A DNA stretch of 33,588 bases from JAKEGK01 sp036507695 (GCA_036507695.1 DATCIR010000010.1:1-33588), one strand, 5' to 3'. Counted from the first letter of the stretch, positions 8,470-17,364 are shown. The notes: generated by a model not told the origin, from the sequence alone. Made by a program: numbers and translations.

Positions 8470-9342
8470 ATGACGCCAGACGACTACTGTCAGGAAAAAG
8501 CCGCGAAGAGCGGCTCCAGCTTTTATTACAGCTTCCTGTTTTTACCTCCCGGGCAGCGCAAGGCGATCACCGCGCTTTACGCCTTTTGCCGTGAAGTGGA
8601 CGATATTGTGGACGAATGCACGGAACCGCACATTGCCCGCATGAAATTGCAATGGTGGCGTGATAGCATGCGTGAAACGTTGAACGGCACCGCGCAACAC
8701 CCGGTACAAAAAGCGCTGCTCGAGCCGGTGCAGTCTTTTGATTTACCGTTGGCGCATTTTCTGGAAATCATTGACGGCATGGAAATGGATCTCGATCACA
8801 CGCGTTATGCGGCTTTCGATGAATTGTCTTTATATTGTTACCGGGTGGCCGGCGTCGTGGGTCTATTGGCGGCGCGAATTTTCGGTTATCAGAATCCCGC
8901 TGTGCTGGACTATGCAAAAAACCTGGGCATGGCGTTTCAGTTAACCAATATACTAAGAGACATCCGCGAAGATGCGGCGCGCAACCGGATCTATATTCCC
9001 CAGCAGGAACTTCAACAATTTAATGTTTCCGAAGCGGACATTATTGCGCATCGCTTTAGCGATAATATGGCGAAGCTGCTGCAATTCCAGGCCGCGCGCG
9101 CGCACGAATACTATGAAAGAGCCTTTCAATTTCTACCGGAACAGGACCGCTACACACAACGCAGCGGCCTGATCATGGCGGCAATCTATCTGCATACCCT
9201 GCAGGCCATTGAAGAAGATAAGCAGCGCGTAATGGACGGCCGGGTGTCCCTGACTCCGCTCAGGAAATTATGGCTGGCCTGGACAACCGCCCGCCTGGAA
9301 AAAAAACGTCATAAAAAATACCTGCAAACCTGCGGCACTTGA
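8470..9342 (+). CDS. hpnD: Presqualene diphosphate synthase, HpnD type
   Basis: The product is a trans-isoprenyl diphosphate synthase of the squalene/phytoene synthase family, 290 residues. The first aspartate-rich motif is DDIVDE (about 44-49); the second is in NILRDIREDAARNRIYIP (about 159-175), both needed for Mg2+/diphosphate binding. HpnD condenses two farnesyl diphosphates to presqualene diphosphate, the first step of the HpnCDE route to squalene and hopanoids. The start MTPDDYCQEKA matches the usual family N-terminus; a GTG two codons upstream (8464) is possible. hpnE lies downstream across a small mobile element. No hpnC or squalene-hopene cyclase is in the window, so phytoene-type or other isoprenoid chemistry remains possible. 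Confidence 0.88.
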   Translation: MTPDDYCQEKAAKSGSSFYYSFLFLPPGQRKAITALYAFCREVDDIVDECTEPHIARMKLQWWRDSMRETLNGTAQHPVQKALLEPVQSFDLPLAHFLEIIDGMEMDLDHTRYAAFDELSLYCYRVAGVVGLLAARIFGYQNPAVLDYAKNLGMAFQLTNILRDIREDAARNRIYIPQQELQQFNVSEADIIAHRFSDNMAKLLQFQAARAHEYYERAFQFLPEQDRYTQRSGLIMAAIYLHTLQAIEEDKQRVMDGRVSLTPLRKLWLAWTTARLEKKRHKKYLQTCGT

Positions 9343-9381
9343 TATGCGCTTCCCCATCACCTCAAAAATAATTAAATTAAA

Positions 9382-9644
9382 CCTAGAATCCGCGGTTGGA
9401 CGCGGTGGAGTGTGCGATTTTCGAAGTGCAGGGCTAGGCGCTGCGCTCTATGGAAGGGAATGCGGAATGGTCGTTCCATTCCAAGGAGTTGCAACGCCGC
9501 CATGCGCTTTGACGATCGTGAAGACAAGCGTGCAATCCACTGCGTAGCGTTGTTCCCCCAACAGGTGAACCTCGTTCGTGCATGAAAATAGAATGACATC
9601 CTATGGGTAGCTATTTTATAAAGTGGTTAACTGCGGAATCTAGG
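9382..9644 (+). mobile_element. MITE-like element, copy A, IS1380/ISEcp1-like ends
   Basis: This 263-bp non-coding element has imperfect terminal inverted repeats: left CCTAGAATCCGCGGTTGG (9382-9399), right TTAACTGCGGAATCTAGG (9627-9644). It is flanked by a perfect 5-bp duplication TTAAA (9377-9381 and 9645-9649). The right end read inward, CCTAGATTC, matches the first nine bases I recall for ISEcp1, an IS1380-family element with 5-bp duplications. No transposase is encoded, so it would need a helper. It shares ends and the internal motif CCCAACAGGTGAAC (here CCCAACAGGTGAACC) with the element at 22431-22666. It accounts for nearly all of the 313-bp gap between hpnD and hpnE. Confidence 0.8.
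9593..9622 (+). promoter_or_regulatory. Outward sigma-70-like promoter inside the MITE, facing hpnE
   Basis: ATGACA (9593-9598) and TATAAA (9617-9622) are separated by 18 bp and point toward hpnE, whose GTG start is at 9656. The promoter lies near the right end of the mobile element, so the element may drive hpnE. The call is by hexamer match only. Confidence 0.45.
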
Positions 9645-9655
9645 TTAAAGGTCCC

Positions 9656-11047
9656 GTGACTAAAGCCAAGCCTGTAACAGTCGTGGGAGGCGGTTGGGCC
9701 GGATTAACCACGGCGGTGGAACTGGCCCGTCACGATATTCCTGTGCTGCTGCTGGAATCCGCCAAACAAATGGGCGGCCGCGCCCGCCGCGTGCCCTTTG
9801 CAAACAATATTAATCTCACCGGCCAGAAGGCAGGCAGCAAGCCGTACAACACCGATAAAATCAGTGTGGATAATGGCCAGCATTTACTGCTGGGCGCCTA
9901 TGACTCGACATTGGAAATGCTGCACACGGTGGGCGTCAGCGAGGAGTCAGTCCTGCGGCGTGAAAAATTAGCGTTGAACATGAGGCGCCAGGGCGGACAA
10001 GATGTTAGTATAAAAACCTGCCGCTTGCCGGCGCCGCTGCACATCGTATGGGGCCTGCTATTCGCTTCCGGATTAACGCTCAAGGATCGGATAAAAACGC
10101 TGCAATTTTGCCGGGCGATGTTGCGGCTCAAGTTCACGTTATCCACCGATGAAAGCTGTCTGCAATTATTCAGGCGTTTTCAACAAACGAATAACGTCAT
10201 TAAAACCGTCTGGGAACCATTGTGTATTGCGGCGTTGAATACGCCGATTGAAACGGCATCGGCCAGTATCTTTTTGCGTATCCTGTGCGATGCATTTTCC
10301 CGCAGGCGCGATGAGTCGGATTTTCTGTTTTTGAAAGCGGACCTGGGGGAAGCGTTTCCCGACCGGGCGGTCAATTACATTGAAACCTATGGCGGCCATG
10401 TCCGCCTGGGTCAACGCGTGACTGAGCTGCTTATTGAAAACCGGCAAATGAAGGGATTAAAGTTACAGAACAGTGAGATAGAAACAGAATACGTGGTATT
10501 GGCCACGCCGCATTTTGCAACATCGAAATTGCTGGCTCCGCACGCGGAACTGACAGAATTAACGCAGCACTTAACCATGTTAAAGTCACAACCGATTGTT
10601 ACCGTGTATTTACAATATCCTGATAACATAAGCTTGAATGCCAACATGATCGGCCTTGTTGGCACGACCTCGCAATGGATATTTGACCGGCGGTTATACG
10701 GTCAGCCGGGACTAATGGCTGTCGTCATCAGCAGCAGCGGTCCGCATATGGAGCTGAATAATAAAAACCTTTGCACAACGGTTGAAAACGAGATCGCCGG
10801 GTTTTTCCCGGCCTGGCCTAAAGCGATTGATCGTATGGTCATTCGCGAAAAACGCGCAACCTTTGATTGTGTCAGCGGCTGCAACCGTTACCGGCCCGCC
10901 AACCCAACTCCGGTACAGGGGCTCTGGCTGGCCGGCGACTATACCAATACAGGTTTACCGGCGACATTGGAAAGCGCCGTGCGCAGCGGCAAACGCTGCG
11001 CGCAATCAATAATAAAAACAATCCATCACTCAGGAGCTGTGAGTTAA
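9656..11047 (+). CDS. hpnE: Squalene-associated FAD-dependent desaturase, HpnE
   Basis: The 463-residue flavoprotein starts with an FAD-binding Rossmann motif (VVGGGWAGLTTAVELA, about residues 9-24). The second part of the amine-oxidase fold is visible in GRARR and DNGQHLLLGAYDSTL, and the C-terminal FAD-contact segment is GLWLAGDYTNTGLPATLESAVRSG. HpnE is known to reduce hydroxysqualene to squalene in the HpnCDE pathway. The start is GTG (TCCC-GTG-ACT) with AAAGGT just upstream, only 12 bases after the mobile element ends. The stop lies one base before the yciK ATG, so the two are co-transcribed. Related carotenoid desaturases are the main alternative, but the pairing with hpnD favours HpnE. 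Confidence 0.87.
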   Translation: MTKAKPVTVVGGGWAGLTTAVELARHDIPVLLLESAKQMGGRARRVPFANNINLTGQKAGSKPYNTDKISVDNGQHLLLGAYDSTLEMLHTVGVSEESVLRREKLALNMRRQGGQDVSIKTCRLPAPLHIVWGLLFASGLTLKDRIKTLQFCRAMLRLKFTLSTDESCLQLFRRFQQTNNVIKTVWEPLCIAALNTPIETASASIFLRILCDAFSRRRDESDFLFLKADLGEAFPDRAVNYIETYGGHVRLGQRVTELLIENRQMKGLKLQNSEIETEYVVLATPHFATSKLLAPHAELTELTQHLTMLKSQPIVTVYLQYPDNISLNANMIGLVGTTSQWIFDRRLYGQPGLMAVVISSSGPHMELNNKNLCTTVENEIAGFFPAWPKAIDRMVIREKRATFDCVSGCNRYRPANPTPVQGLWLAGDYTNTGLPATLESAVRSGKRCAQSIIKTIHHSGAVS

Positions 11048-11048
11048 C

Positions 11049-11786
11049 ATGCAAGAGTATTTTCCGCAGAAAGATTTATTGAAAGACCGCGTTATCCTGG
11101 TTACGGGCGCCGGGGATGGCATCGGCGCCGCGGTTGCGCAGGACTATGCTAAATACGGCGCTACGGTGATTCTGCTGGGCCGCACCCAGAAAAAACTTGA
11201 AAAAGTCTATGACCTGATTGAACAAGCCGGTTATCCGCAACCCGCCATTTATCCGCTGGAACTGCAACTGGCCACGCCCAAGGACTACAAATTAATGGCG
11301 GCCACCATCTATAAAGAATTCGGCCGCCTGGATGGTTTGTTGCATAACGCCGCGGTACTGGGAACCTTGACGCCGATCGAACATTACGACAACCGGCTCT
11401 GGGCGCACGTATTGCACGTGAATCTAAACGCGCCGTTCATGCTCACCAAAGCCTGCCTGCCGTTACTGAAAAAAGCCAAGGAGGCCTCCATTATCTTTAC
11501 TTCGGCAAACGTGGGTTATAAAGGCCAGGCCTATTGGGGAGCCTATGCCGTATCCAAGGCGGCGTGCGAGAACCTGATGGAAATACTGTCCGAGGAACTG
11601 GAAGTCAACAGCAATGTGCGCGTCAATAGTATCGATCCGGGGCGGATCAGGACCCGTATGAATGCCCTCGCTTATCCGGGAGACGACCCCCATAATTTAC
11701 CGTCACCCAAGGATATTACCGCCGTCTACCTTTACCTGATGGGACCCGACAGCGTGGGGGTAACCGGGGAACGGTTCGATGTCTAA
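11049..11786 (+). CDS. yciK: YciK-family short-chain dehydrogenase
   Basis: This 245-residue SDR has the dinucleotide motif TGAGDGIG (19-26), the NAA motif in LLHNAAVLG and the catalytic Tyr166-x3-Lys170 (YAVSK), with a serine in SANVGY. It closely resembles E. coli YciK, an NADP-type oxidoreductase of poorly known substrate. AGGAG lies about 12 bases before the ATG, inside the end of hpnE, and only one base separates the genes, so translation is probably coupled. Its place behind hpnD/hpnE hints at an isoprenoid or lipid substrate, which is inference only. Confidence 0.88.
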   Translation: MQEYFPQKDLLKDRVILVTGAGDGIGAAVAQDYAKYGATVILLGRTQKKLEKVYDLIEQAGYPQPAIYPLELQLATPKDYKLMAATIYKEFGRLDGLLHNAAVLGTLTPIEHYDNRLWAHVLHVNLNAPFMLTKACLPLLKKAKEASIIFTSANVGYKGQAYWGAYAVSKAACENLMEILSEELEVNSNVRVNSIDPGRIRTRMNALAYPGDDPHNLPSPKDITAVYLYLMGPDSVGVTGERFDV

Positions 11787-11963
11787 ACGCCACGCCTGAT
11801 AGGCAACCTCGCTTCAGAATCGTTATTGCTGCGGCGCCAATTTCACGGCGCACGGTCGCTATCTAATCTGTAACTCCCTGAATTTATAAACTGTTCTAAA
11901 AAACCGTCGACTTGGCACGATATTCGCTTTAACCGAATTACTATTGTAATCGAGGTTGGAGTT

Positions 11964-12887
11964 ATGTCGACTGTCCCGCAAACCGATAACAAAATCCTGC
12001 CAATAAAAAGCAACGGCAACCTGGCTTCCATGCTGAATACAAAACCGCAAACCATTGCTGCCGGGAAAGATGTTGTGCTGCGCATCGCCGGCCTGTTGCA
12101 AACATCCTTGAATGTCGAGGAAATCATCTCCCACTTCAGCAATGAAATCAGCACCCTCATTGCGCACGATCATGTGAACTACATCAACGAAAAGCTTGAT
12201 ATCAATTTTGTTATCGGTTCGCGGGCAAATCACTCCCGCACCTATGAACTTACCATCAATGAATCCCGGCTGGGTATCCTCAGCATCACACGCGGCAAAA
12301 AATTCACCGACGCCGAAACTGAACAGCTGGAAAGTCTGATTTGCGCCCTGCATTATCCCTTGCGCAATGCCATTCTCTACCGGGAAGCCGTGCAGGCGGC
12401 GCACAAGGATCCATTAACCGGTGTCGGTAACCGCGCCGCGATGACCACCACACTGCGCCGCGAGCTGGAGAAAGCCTTTCGCCACAATCGCTCATTGGCT
12501 GTCATCATGATGGATATTGACCACTTCAAGAAGATTAACGACAAGTACGGCCATTCAATCGGTGATTACGCACTGCAGACGCTGGTTGAATGCGCGGAAA
12601 AAAGCGTGCGCATCTCCGACATGATATTCCGCTATGGCGGCGAGGAATTTGTGATTGTACTGCCGGAGACGGATGAACCCGGCATGTTGCGGCTGGCAAA
12701 ACGCATCCGGCGCCGCGTGGAAAAACTGGAGACCCGGATACAAGGCCAAACCATTACTATGACCGTGAGCATGGGTATCGCGACGTTACAGGAATCGGAC
12801 GACGAAAAAACATTTATCGCCCGCGCGGATGAAGCGCTTTACCAGGCCAAGCGCGACGGCCGGAACTGTGTTCGCATTGCGGGCTAG
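11964..12887 (+). CDS. GAF-like/GGDEF diguanylate cyclase
   Basis: The 307-residue protein has an N-terminal GAF-like sensory domain (about 35-140). A complete GGDEF domain follows, starting at DPLTGVGNRAAM (149-160), with the signature GGEEF at 225-229. An RISD motif at 216-219 sits five residues before the signature, the position of the product-inhibition I-site. It should make cyclic di-GMP from two GTP and be feedback-inhibited. There is no signal peptide or membrane segment, so it is cytosolic; its input signal is unknown. A GGAG lies close to the ATG. An intrinsic terminator follows the gene, which appears to be transcribed alone. Confidence 0.9.
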   Translation: MSTVPQTDNKILPIKSNGNLASMLNTKPQTIAAGKDVVLRIAGLLQTSLNVEEIISHFSNEISTLIAHDHVNYINEKLDINFVIGSRANHSRTYELTINESRLGILSITRGKKFTDAETEQLESLICALHYPLRNAILYREAVQAAHKDPLTGVGNRAAMTTTLRRELEKAFRHNRSLAVIMMDIDHFKKINDKYGHSIGDYALQTLVECAEKSVRISDMIFRYGGEEFVIVLPETDEPGMLRLAKRIRRRVEKLETRIQGQTITMTVSMGIATLQESDDEKTFIARADEALYQAKRDGRNCVRIAG

Positions 12888-12997
12888 GAAAGGACATGGG
12901 CATCAAACGGCGACGTCGCTATAAAAATAATAGCAGCCGTTAAATAAATATTCGCAGAGTAAAGATTTAGACGCAGCAGTACATTGTCTCCTCCAGC

Positions 12998-13033
12998 GAG
13001 CATGATATCTTTCGATCTCATGCTCTTTTTTTT
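12998..13033 (+). terminator. Intrinsic terminator after the diguanylate cyclase gene
   Basis: The arms GAGCATGA (12998-13005) and TCATGCTC (13018-13025) form an 8-bp stem, followed by eight T residues. The right arm overlaps the stop codon of the convergent rluB gene. Confidence 0.8.
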
Positions 13034-14004
13034 GGCCACGCCGGTTTTTTAGCTATTGATTTTTTAACTGCGGATTTTTCACCGGCGGTTTCTTTGACGA
13101 AGGATTTCTTAGCCACGGTTTTTTTACTGACCGTGTTTTTAGCCGGGTTTGGTTTTCTGAGCGGCTTTTTGCTTTCCGCTTTTATATTAGGTGCTTTTTT
13201 ACTTGCCGCCGTTTTGGCTTTCTCCCGGGAACGGCCCGCGTTTCGTCCCTGGACCTGCGCAAATGGTGACGCCAACTGCACGCTGGCATACAGCTCCTCG
13301 ATTTGCTCCCGGGTCAATTCCTCGCAGTGCCCTTTCTTTAAGCGGCGCGGCAAGCTCACGGTAGCGAACAGGTTTCTGGCCAGCCGGTTCACCTGCACAC
13401 CCTGCGATTCCCATAAGCGCCTTACTTCCCGGTTGCGGCCTTCATGCAGCACCACCGTGAACCAATGGTTTTTGGCTTCACCGCCCAGCTCGGTAATAAC
13501 CTCGAAACGCGCCATGCCGTCCTCAAGCTCGACACCTTGCAGCAGGTTTTGCAGCATTTGCGTTGTCACGTCCCCGTAAATACGCACCGCGTATTCGCGT
13601 TTGATGGCATATTTCGGATGCATCAGGCGATTCGCAAGCTCACCATCGGTCGTCGCCAGCAACAATCCGGTGGTATTGATATCCAGCCTGCCCACTAATA
13701 TCCAGCGTCCGCCGCGTATTTTGGGGAAATCCTCAAACACATTGCGCCGCCCTTCCGGATCCACGCGCGAACACACCGTACCCACATCCTTGTGATACGC
13801 AATCACCCTCGGCAGCTGCTGTTTCACCGGTTTAAAACGCACCAGCTTGCCATCCAATTTAATGTTCTCTTCACCGCTGATCCGGTCACCGAGACCCGCA
13901 ACCCGTTCATTAATCGCAATGCGGCCTTCCGCGATCCAGCGCTCGATCTCGCGGCGGGAGCCGAATCCCTGGCGGGCTAATACTTTTTGGAGTTTTTCGG
14001 TCAT
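13018..14004 (-). CDS. rluB: 23S rRNA pseudouridine synthase RluB with a long basic tail
   Basis: The 328-residue protein has an N-terminal S4 RNA-binding domain (about 3-60) and an RsuA/RluB-type catalytic domain with GRLDINTTGLLL, where Asp108 is the expected nucleophile. RluB converts U2605 (E. coli numbering) of 23S rRNA to pseudouridine. From about residue 255 the protein carries a roughly 70-residue tail rich in Lys, Ala, Pro and Ser with repeated KK-x-x-x-KK patterns, like histone H1 tails. It is the distal gene of the scpA/scpB group, in the gene order usual for gammaproteobacteria. RluE/RluF relatives are less likely given context. Confidence 0.92.
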   Translation of the reverse strand: MTEKLQKVLARQGFGSRREIERWIAEGRIAINERVAGLGDRISGEENIKLDGKLVRFKPVKQQLPRVIAYHKDVGTVCSRVDPEGRRNVFEDFPKIRGGRWILVGRLDINTTGLLLATTDGELANRLMHPKYAIKREYAVRIYGDVTTQMLQNLLQGVELEDGMARFEVITELGGEAKNHWFTVVLHEGRNREVRRLWESQGVQVNRLARNLFATVSLPRRLKKGHCEELTREQIEELYASVQLASPFAQVQGRNAGRSREKAKTAASKKAPNIKAESKKPLRKPNPAKNTVSKKTVAKKSFVKETAGEKSAVKKSIAKKPAWPKKRA

Positions 14005-14280
14005 GGGGCGATTGTTTCACAATTGCGGAAAGGTTTCGCGAGTTTTTTTGGCTGGGCGGAATGTCCTGGCGATGGCCATAGACAGGAATATTAATATTTT
14101 AAACCCCGCTCTGCATTGCCGCCGCGAGAGTTTAGTAAGTAACATTCCCCGATTTTTTTAATAATTGTATGCCAGAATTTTCAAAGCTATTTAAGTTTTT
14201 AACCGCTTTTTCTTTTTACGCTAGACAGATTATTTAGATTCTTAAACTTCAGCAGGCCGGCAACTCAATTCACAACAACC
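14005..14280. other. Intergenic region between rluB and scpB
   Basis: No gene is seen in these 276 bp. The sequence is A+T-rich with several homopolymer T runs but no strong hairpin followed by a T tract on the minus strand. It could hold an internal promoter for rluB. Confidence 0.3.
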
Positions 14281-15207
14281 TTAACCCGCATACTTGGAAT
14301 CAAACTCTTCCACCGCGGTGTAATCATCCTCGCCATCCACCGTGACGGTTTCCAGCGCCGCATCGTCATCAATGACGGAATCTTCAGCCGCGGCCGTGAG
14401 CATCACGTCGTCACGATCGTCCTGATTGCTATCGATGGCTTCTTCGGTGCTGCCATCTTCGATGCCTTCATATCCAGTTACCGCTTCAGAATTCCCCGTG
14501 GATACGGCTGGTTCGCCGGGCCTGTCATTGCCGGGTTCAGAATTCATTGGGGCTGTACCGTCAGCGGTGGCTGCTGCGCGCGGTGGCGACTCCACGTCAC
14601 CGGCAAACGCACCGGTTAGGTCCGCATGCTCCAGCCCCGGTTCGCGCAAATCCAATTCGGGATTTATTTTATCCAGGTCGCGAATTTCCGCCAGTGTCGG
14701 CATCTCTTCCAGCGCGGTTAGGTTGAAATAATCCAGGAACGCCTTGGTTGTGGCGTAGAGCGCGGGTTTGCCCGGTACATCGCGATGTCCAACCACCCGC
14801 ACCCATTCGCGCTCCAGCAGCGTTTTAATAATGTGGGAGCTTACGGCGACACCCCGCACGTGCTCGATTTCCCCGCGCGTAATGGGTTGTTTGTAAGCTA
14901 TCAAGACCAGTGTCTCCAGCAACGCCCGGGAATAACGCGCAGGTTTTTCTTCCCATAGCCGGGCTACCCAGGGTGAAAAATCTTTTTTAGCCTGAAAACG
15001 ATAACCGGAACTGACTTGCTTCAGCTCCACCCCGCGCGACTCATTTTCCGCCTCGATTGCATCCAGCGCCGCTTTGACCGCGTCGCGTGTTGGCGGTTCT
15101 TTGTCGTCGGCGAACAGGTCAAGCATTTTATCGATGCTTAAGGGTTCGCTGGACGCCATGATCGCGGCTTCCAGGATTTGTTTTAGTTGTTGGTCTGTGA
15201 TTGACAT
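14281..15207 (-). CDS. scpB: Segregation and condensation protein B with an acidic tail
   Basis: Residues 1 to about 185 match ScpB: paired winged helices with RALLETLVLIAYKQPITRGEIE and VGHRDVPGKPALYATTKAFLDYF. ScpB dimerises and binds ScpA in the SMC-ScpAB condensin. The remaining roughly 120 residues are a low-complexity, strongly acidic tail (many Asp/Glu, little hydrophobic), so the protein is longer than the usual ScpB of about 200 residues. The ATG at 15207 lies 25 bases inside the end of scpA, indicating translational coupling. Confidence 0.93.
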   Translation of the reverse strand: MSITDQQLKQILEAAIMASSEPLSIDKMLDLFADDKEPPTRDAVKAALDAIEAENESRGVELKQVSSGYRFQAKKDFSPWVARLWEEKPARYSRALLETLVLIAYKQPITRGEIEHVRGVAVSSHIIKTLLEREWVRVVGHRDVPGKPALYATTKAFLDYFNLTALEEMPTLAEIRDLDKINPELDLREPGLEHADLTGAFAGDVESPPRAAATADGTAPMNSEPGNDRPGEPAVSTGNSEAVTGYEGIEDGSTEEAIDSNQDDRDDVMLTAAAEDSVIDDDAALETVTVDGEDDYTAVEEFDSKYAG

Positions 15208-16100
15208 TTTTCCGCTACCGTTACATGTATAGGTTCGTAAGGATTGGTTTGCACGATTCCAATCAGGGATTCTTTTACCAGTTCCAGGATCGCCAGAAAA
15301 GTCACGACGACTCCCATGCGGCCTTCCCGCGGATCGAACAATTCCGCGAAGGGAATAAACTTGTCCGGCCGCACGCGGCTGAGTATATACGACATGCGTT
15401 CCCGGACTGACAATGGCTCCATCTGCACATGATGATGCGAATACATATCCGAGCGCACCAGCACATCCTTTAAGGCATACAGCAAATCTTTCAGTTCCAC
15501 GTTGGGATGCAGCTTGCGCACGTTAAGATTAGGCACGGCGACCGACACCGAAAAATTATCCCGCTCCAGGCGGGGCAGTTCGTTGAGATTATCCGCGGCT
15601 GTTTTGAATCGTTCGTACTCTTGCAGACGCCGCACCAGTTCGGCCCGCGGGTCATCCTCTTCCTCTTCTTCACTGACCGGCCGCGGTAATAACATACGCG
15701 ACTTGATTTCCGCCAGCATGGCCGCCATCACCAGGTAATCCGCCGCCAGTTCAAACTGCAGATCCTTCATCAACTCAACATACTCAATGTACTGACGGGT
15801 GATTTCCGCGATGGGTATATTGAGAATATCGAGGTTATGGCGCTTGATTAGATATAAAAGCAGGTCCAGCGGACCTTCGAAAGCATCCAGAAAAACTTCC
15901 AGCGCCTCCGGTGGAATATAAAGATCCTTGGGTAGTTCGGTAATCGCCGTACCATGAAAAATAGCAATAGGAATCACTTCCGCGGTAGCCGTGACAGGCG
16001 GCCCGGAGTGGGCCGAAGCGCTCTCCGCGAGGTCCGGTGGAGTTTCTTGCGCAATGGTTTCGAGGACTTCATTTGCCATAATTGTGTTGTTACCTGACAC
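15183..16100 (-). CDS. scpA: Segregation and condensation protein A
   Basis: The 305-residue protein contains the ScpA kleisin core: FEGPLDLLLYLIKRHNLDILNIPIAEITRQYIEY from about residue 73, and the C-terminal winged helix (VVVTFLAILELVKESLIGIVQ). As the kleisin it bridges the SMC heads with ScpB and acts in chromosome organisation. About 70 residues precede the core, which is longer than many ScpA proteins; an in-frame ATG at residue 8 is an alternative start. It overlaps scpB by 25 bases and starts 33 bases after the end of trpS, consistent with one operon. Confidence 0.93.
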   Translation of the reverse strand: MSGNNTIMANEVLETIAQETPPDLAESASAHSGPPVTATAEVIPIAIFHGTAITELPKDLYIPPEALEVFLDAFEGPLDLLLYLIKRHNLDILNIPIAEITRQYIEYVELMKDLQFELAADYLVMAAMLAEIKSRMLLPRPVSEEEEEDDPRAELVRRLQEYERFKTAADNLNELPRLERDNFSVSVAVPNLNVRKLHPNVELKDLLYALKDVLVRSDMYSHHHVQMEPLSVRERMSYILSRVRPDKFIPFAELFDPREGRMGVVVTFLAILELVKESLIGIVQTNPYEPIHVTVAEKCQSQTNN

Positions 16101-16133
16101 GCTTTTTGCGTTTTCTATCGTTCATCAACGACC

Positions 16134-17354
16134 TTACCGGTAGCCCAAACCCATCGCCGCCCGGACTTCTTCCAGGGTGCCGTCCGCAACGTCGCGCGCA
16201 GCTTCCACCCCCTCCGTGATGAAATTCTGCACTATTTTCGGGTCCTCCAGGTATTCCTGGATCCGTTCCTGAATCGGCGCCAACTCTTTTAGCACCGCAT
16301 CGATAATCGGCTGCTTGCACTCGAGGCAACCAATCCCTGCCGTGGTACAGCCTTGCTGCACCCAGTTCCGGGTGTCTTCATTGGAATAAACCTTGTGAAA
16401 TTCCCACACCGGACATTTTTTAGGATCGCCGGGATCCGTGCGCCGTACGCGTGCCGGATCAGTGGGCATAGTACGTAGCTTTTGTTCCACATCCTCGGGA
16501 TTTTCCCGGAGTGAAATGGTATTTCCGTAGGATTTTGACATCTTTTGGCCATCCAGTCCCGGCATTTTTGGTGATTCTGTCAACAATGCCTGCGGCTCAG
16601 GAAGAATTATTTTACCTACCCCTTCCAAATAACCAAACAGCCGCTCGCGGTCACCGAGCGTGACGTTTTGCTGGGTTTCCAGGATCGCGCGAGCCGTTTC
16701 CAGGGCCTCATGGTCACCCTGTTCCTGATATTTCCTGCGTAACTCTTTGTAAAGCCTTGCGTTCTTCTTGCCCATTTTAATGACCGCGGCTTCGGCCTTT
16801 TCTTCGAATCCCGGTTCACGGCCATACAGATGGTTAAATCGGCGCGCCACTTCCCGCGTCAATTCCACATGGGCCACTTGATCTTCCCCCACCGGCACCT
16901 GACCCGCCTTGTAGATCAGGATGTCCGCGCTTTGCAGCAGGGGATAACCCAGAAAACCGAACGTTGCCAGGTCTTTTTCCTTGAGTTTTTCCTGCTGGTC
17001 CTTGTAACTGGGCACCCGCTCCAGCCAGCTTAATGGCGTAATCATGGACAACAACAAGTGCAGCTCCGCGTGTTCCGGCACCTGGGACTGGATAAAAATC
17101 CGGGCATTTCCCGGATTAATGCCCACCGCCAGCCAGTCCACCACCATGTCAAACGCGCTAGCCGCGATATTGGATGGATCATCGTAATGGGTGGTCAGCG
17201 CGTGCCAGTCGGCAACAAAGAAAAAGCACTCATAGCTATGTTGCAGGTGCAACCAGTTTTTCAAAACGCCATGATAATGCCCCAGATGCAATTGCCCGGT
17301 CGGGCGCATGCCCGACAGAACCCGCTGGTATTGCGACGGCACAGAACTCAACAT
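16134..17354 (-). CDS. trpS: Tryptophan-tRNA ligase, long form with Fe-S-type cysteines
   Basis: This class I synthetase charges tRNA-Trp. It shows the HIGH-type motif HLGHYHG (about 23-29), SWLERVPSYKDQ, a GEDQ-type motif and KMSKS (about 270-274). It has about 405 residues against roughly 330 for E. coli TrpS, with an insertion at about 175-245. Four cysteines near 313, 335, 342 and 345 follow the spacing C-x21-C-x6-C-x2-C. That is almost the pattern of the [4Fe-4S] cluster described in Thermotoga maritima TrpRS, near the anticodon-binding region. AAGGAG lies just before the ATG. Six 13-bp tandem repeats lie directly upstream in the leader. Confidence 0.94.
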   Translation of the reverse strand: MLSSVPSQYQRVLSGMRPTGQLHLGHYHGVLKNWLHLQHSYECFFFVADWHALTTHYDDPSNIAASAFDMVVDWLAVGINPGNARIFIQSQVPEHAELHLLLSMITPLSWLERVPSYKDQQEKLKEKDLATFGFLGYPLLQSADILIYKAGQVPVGEDQVAHVELTREVARRFNHLYGREPGFEEKAEAAVIKMGKKNARLYKELRRKYQEQGDHEALETARAILETQQNVTLGDRERLFGYLEGVGKIILPEPQALLTESPKMPGLDGQKMSKSYGNTISLRENPEDVEQKLRTMPTDPARVRRTDPGDPKKCPVWEFHKVYSNEDTRNWVQQGCTTAGIGCLECKQPIIDAVLKELAPIQERIQEYLEDPKIVQNFITEGVEAARDVADGTLEEVRAAMGLGYR

Positions 17355-17364
17355 TTTCTCCTTG

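Noticed and set aside
11859..12404. 181-codon open frame antisense to the diguanylate cyclase
   Set aside because: It mirrors the real coding strand and shows no recognisable domain or ribosome site.
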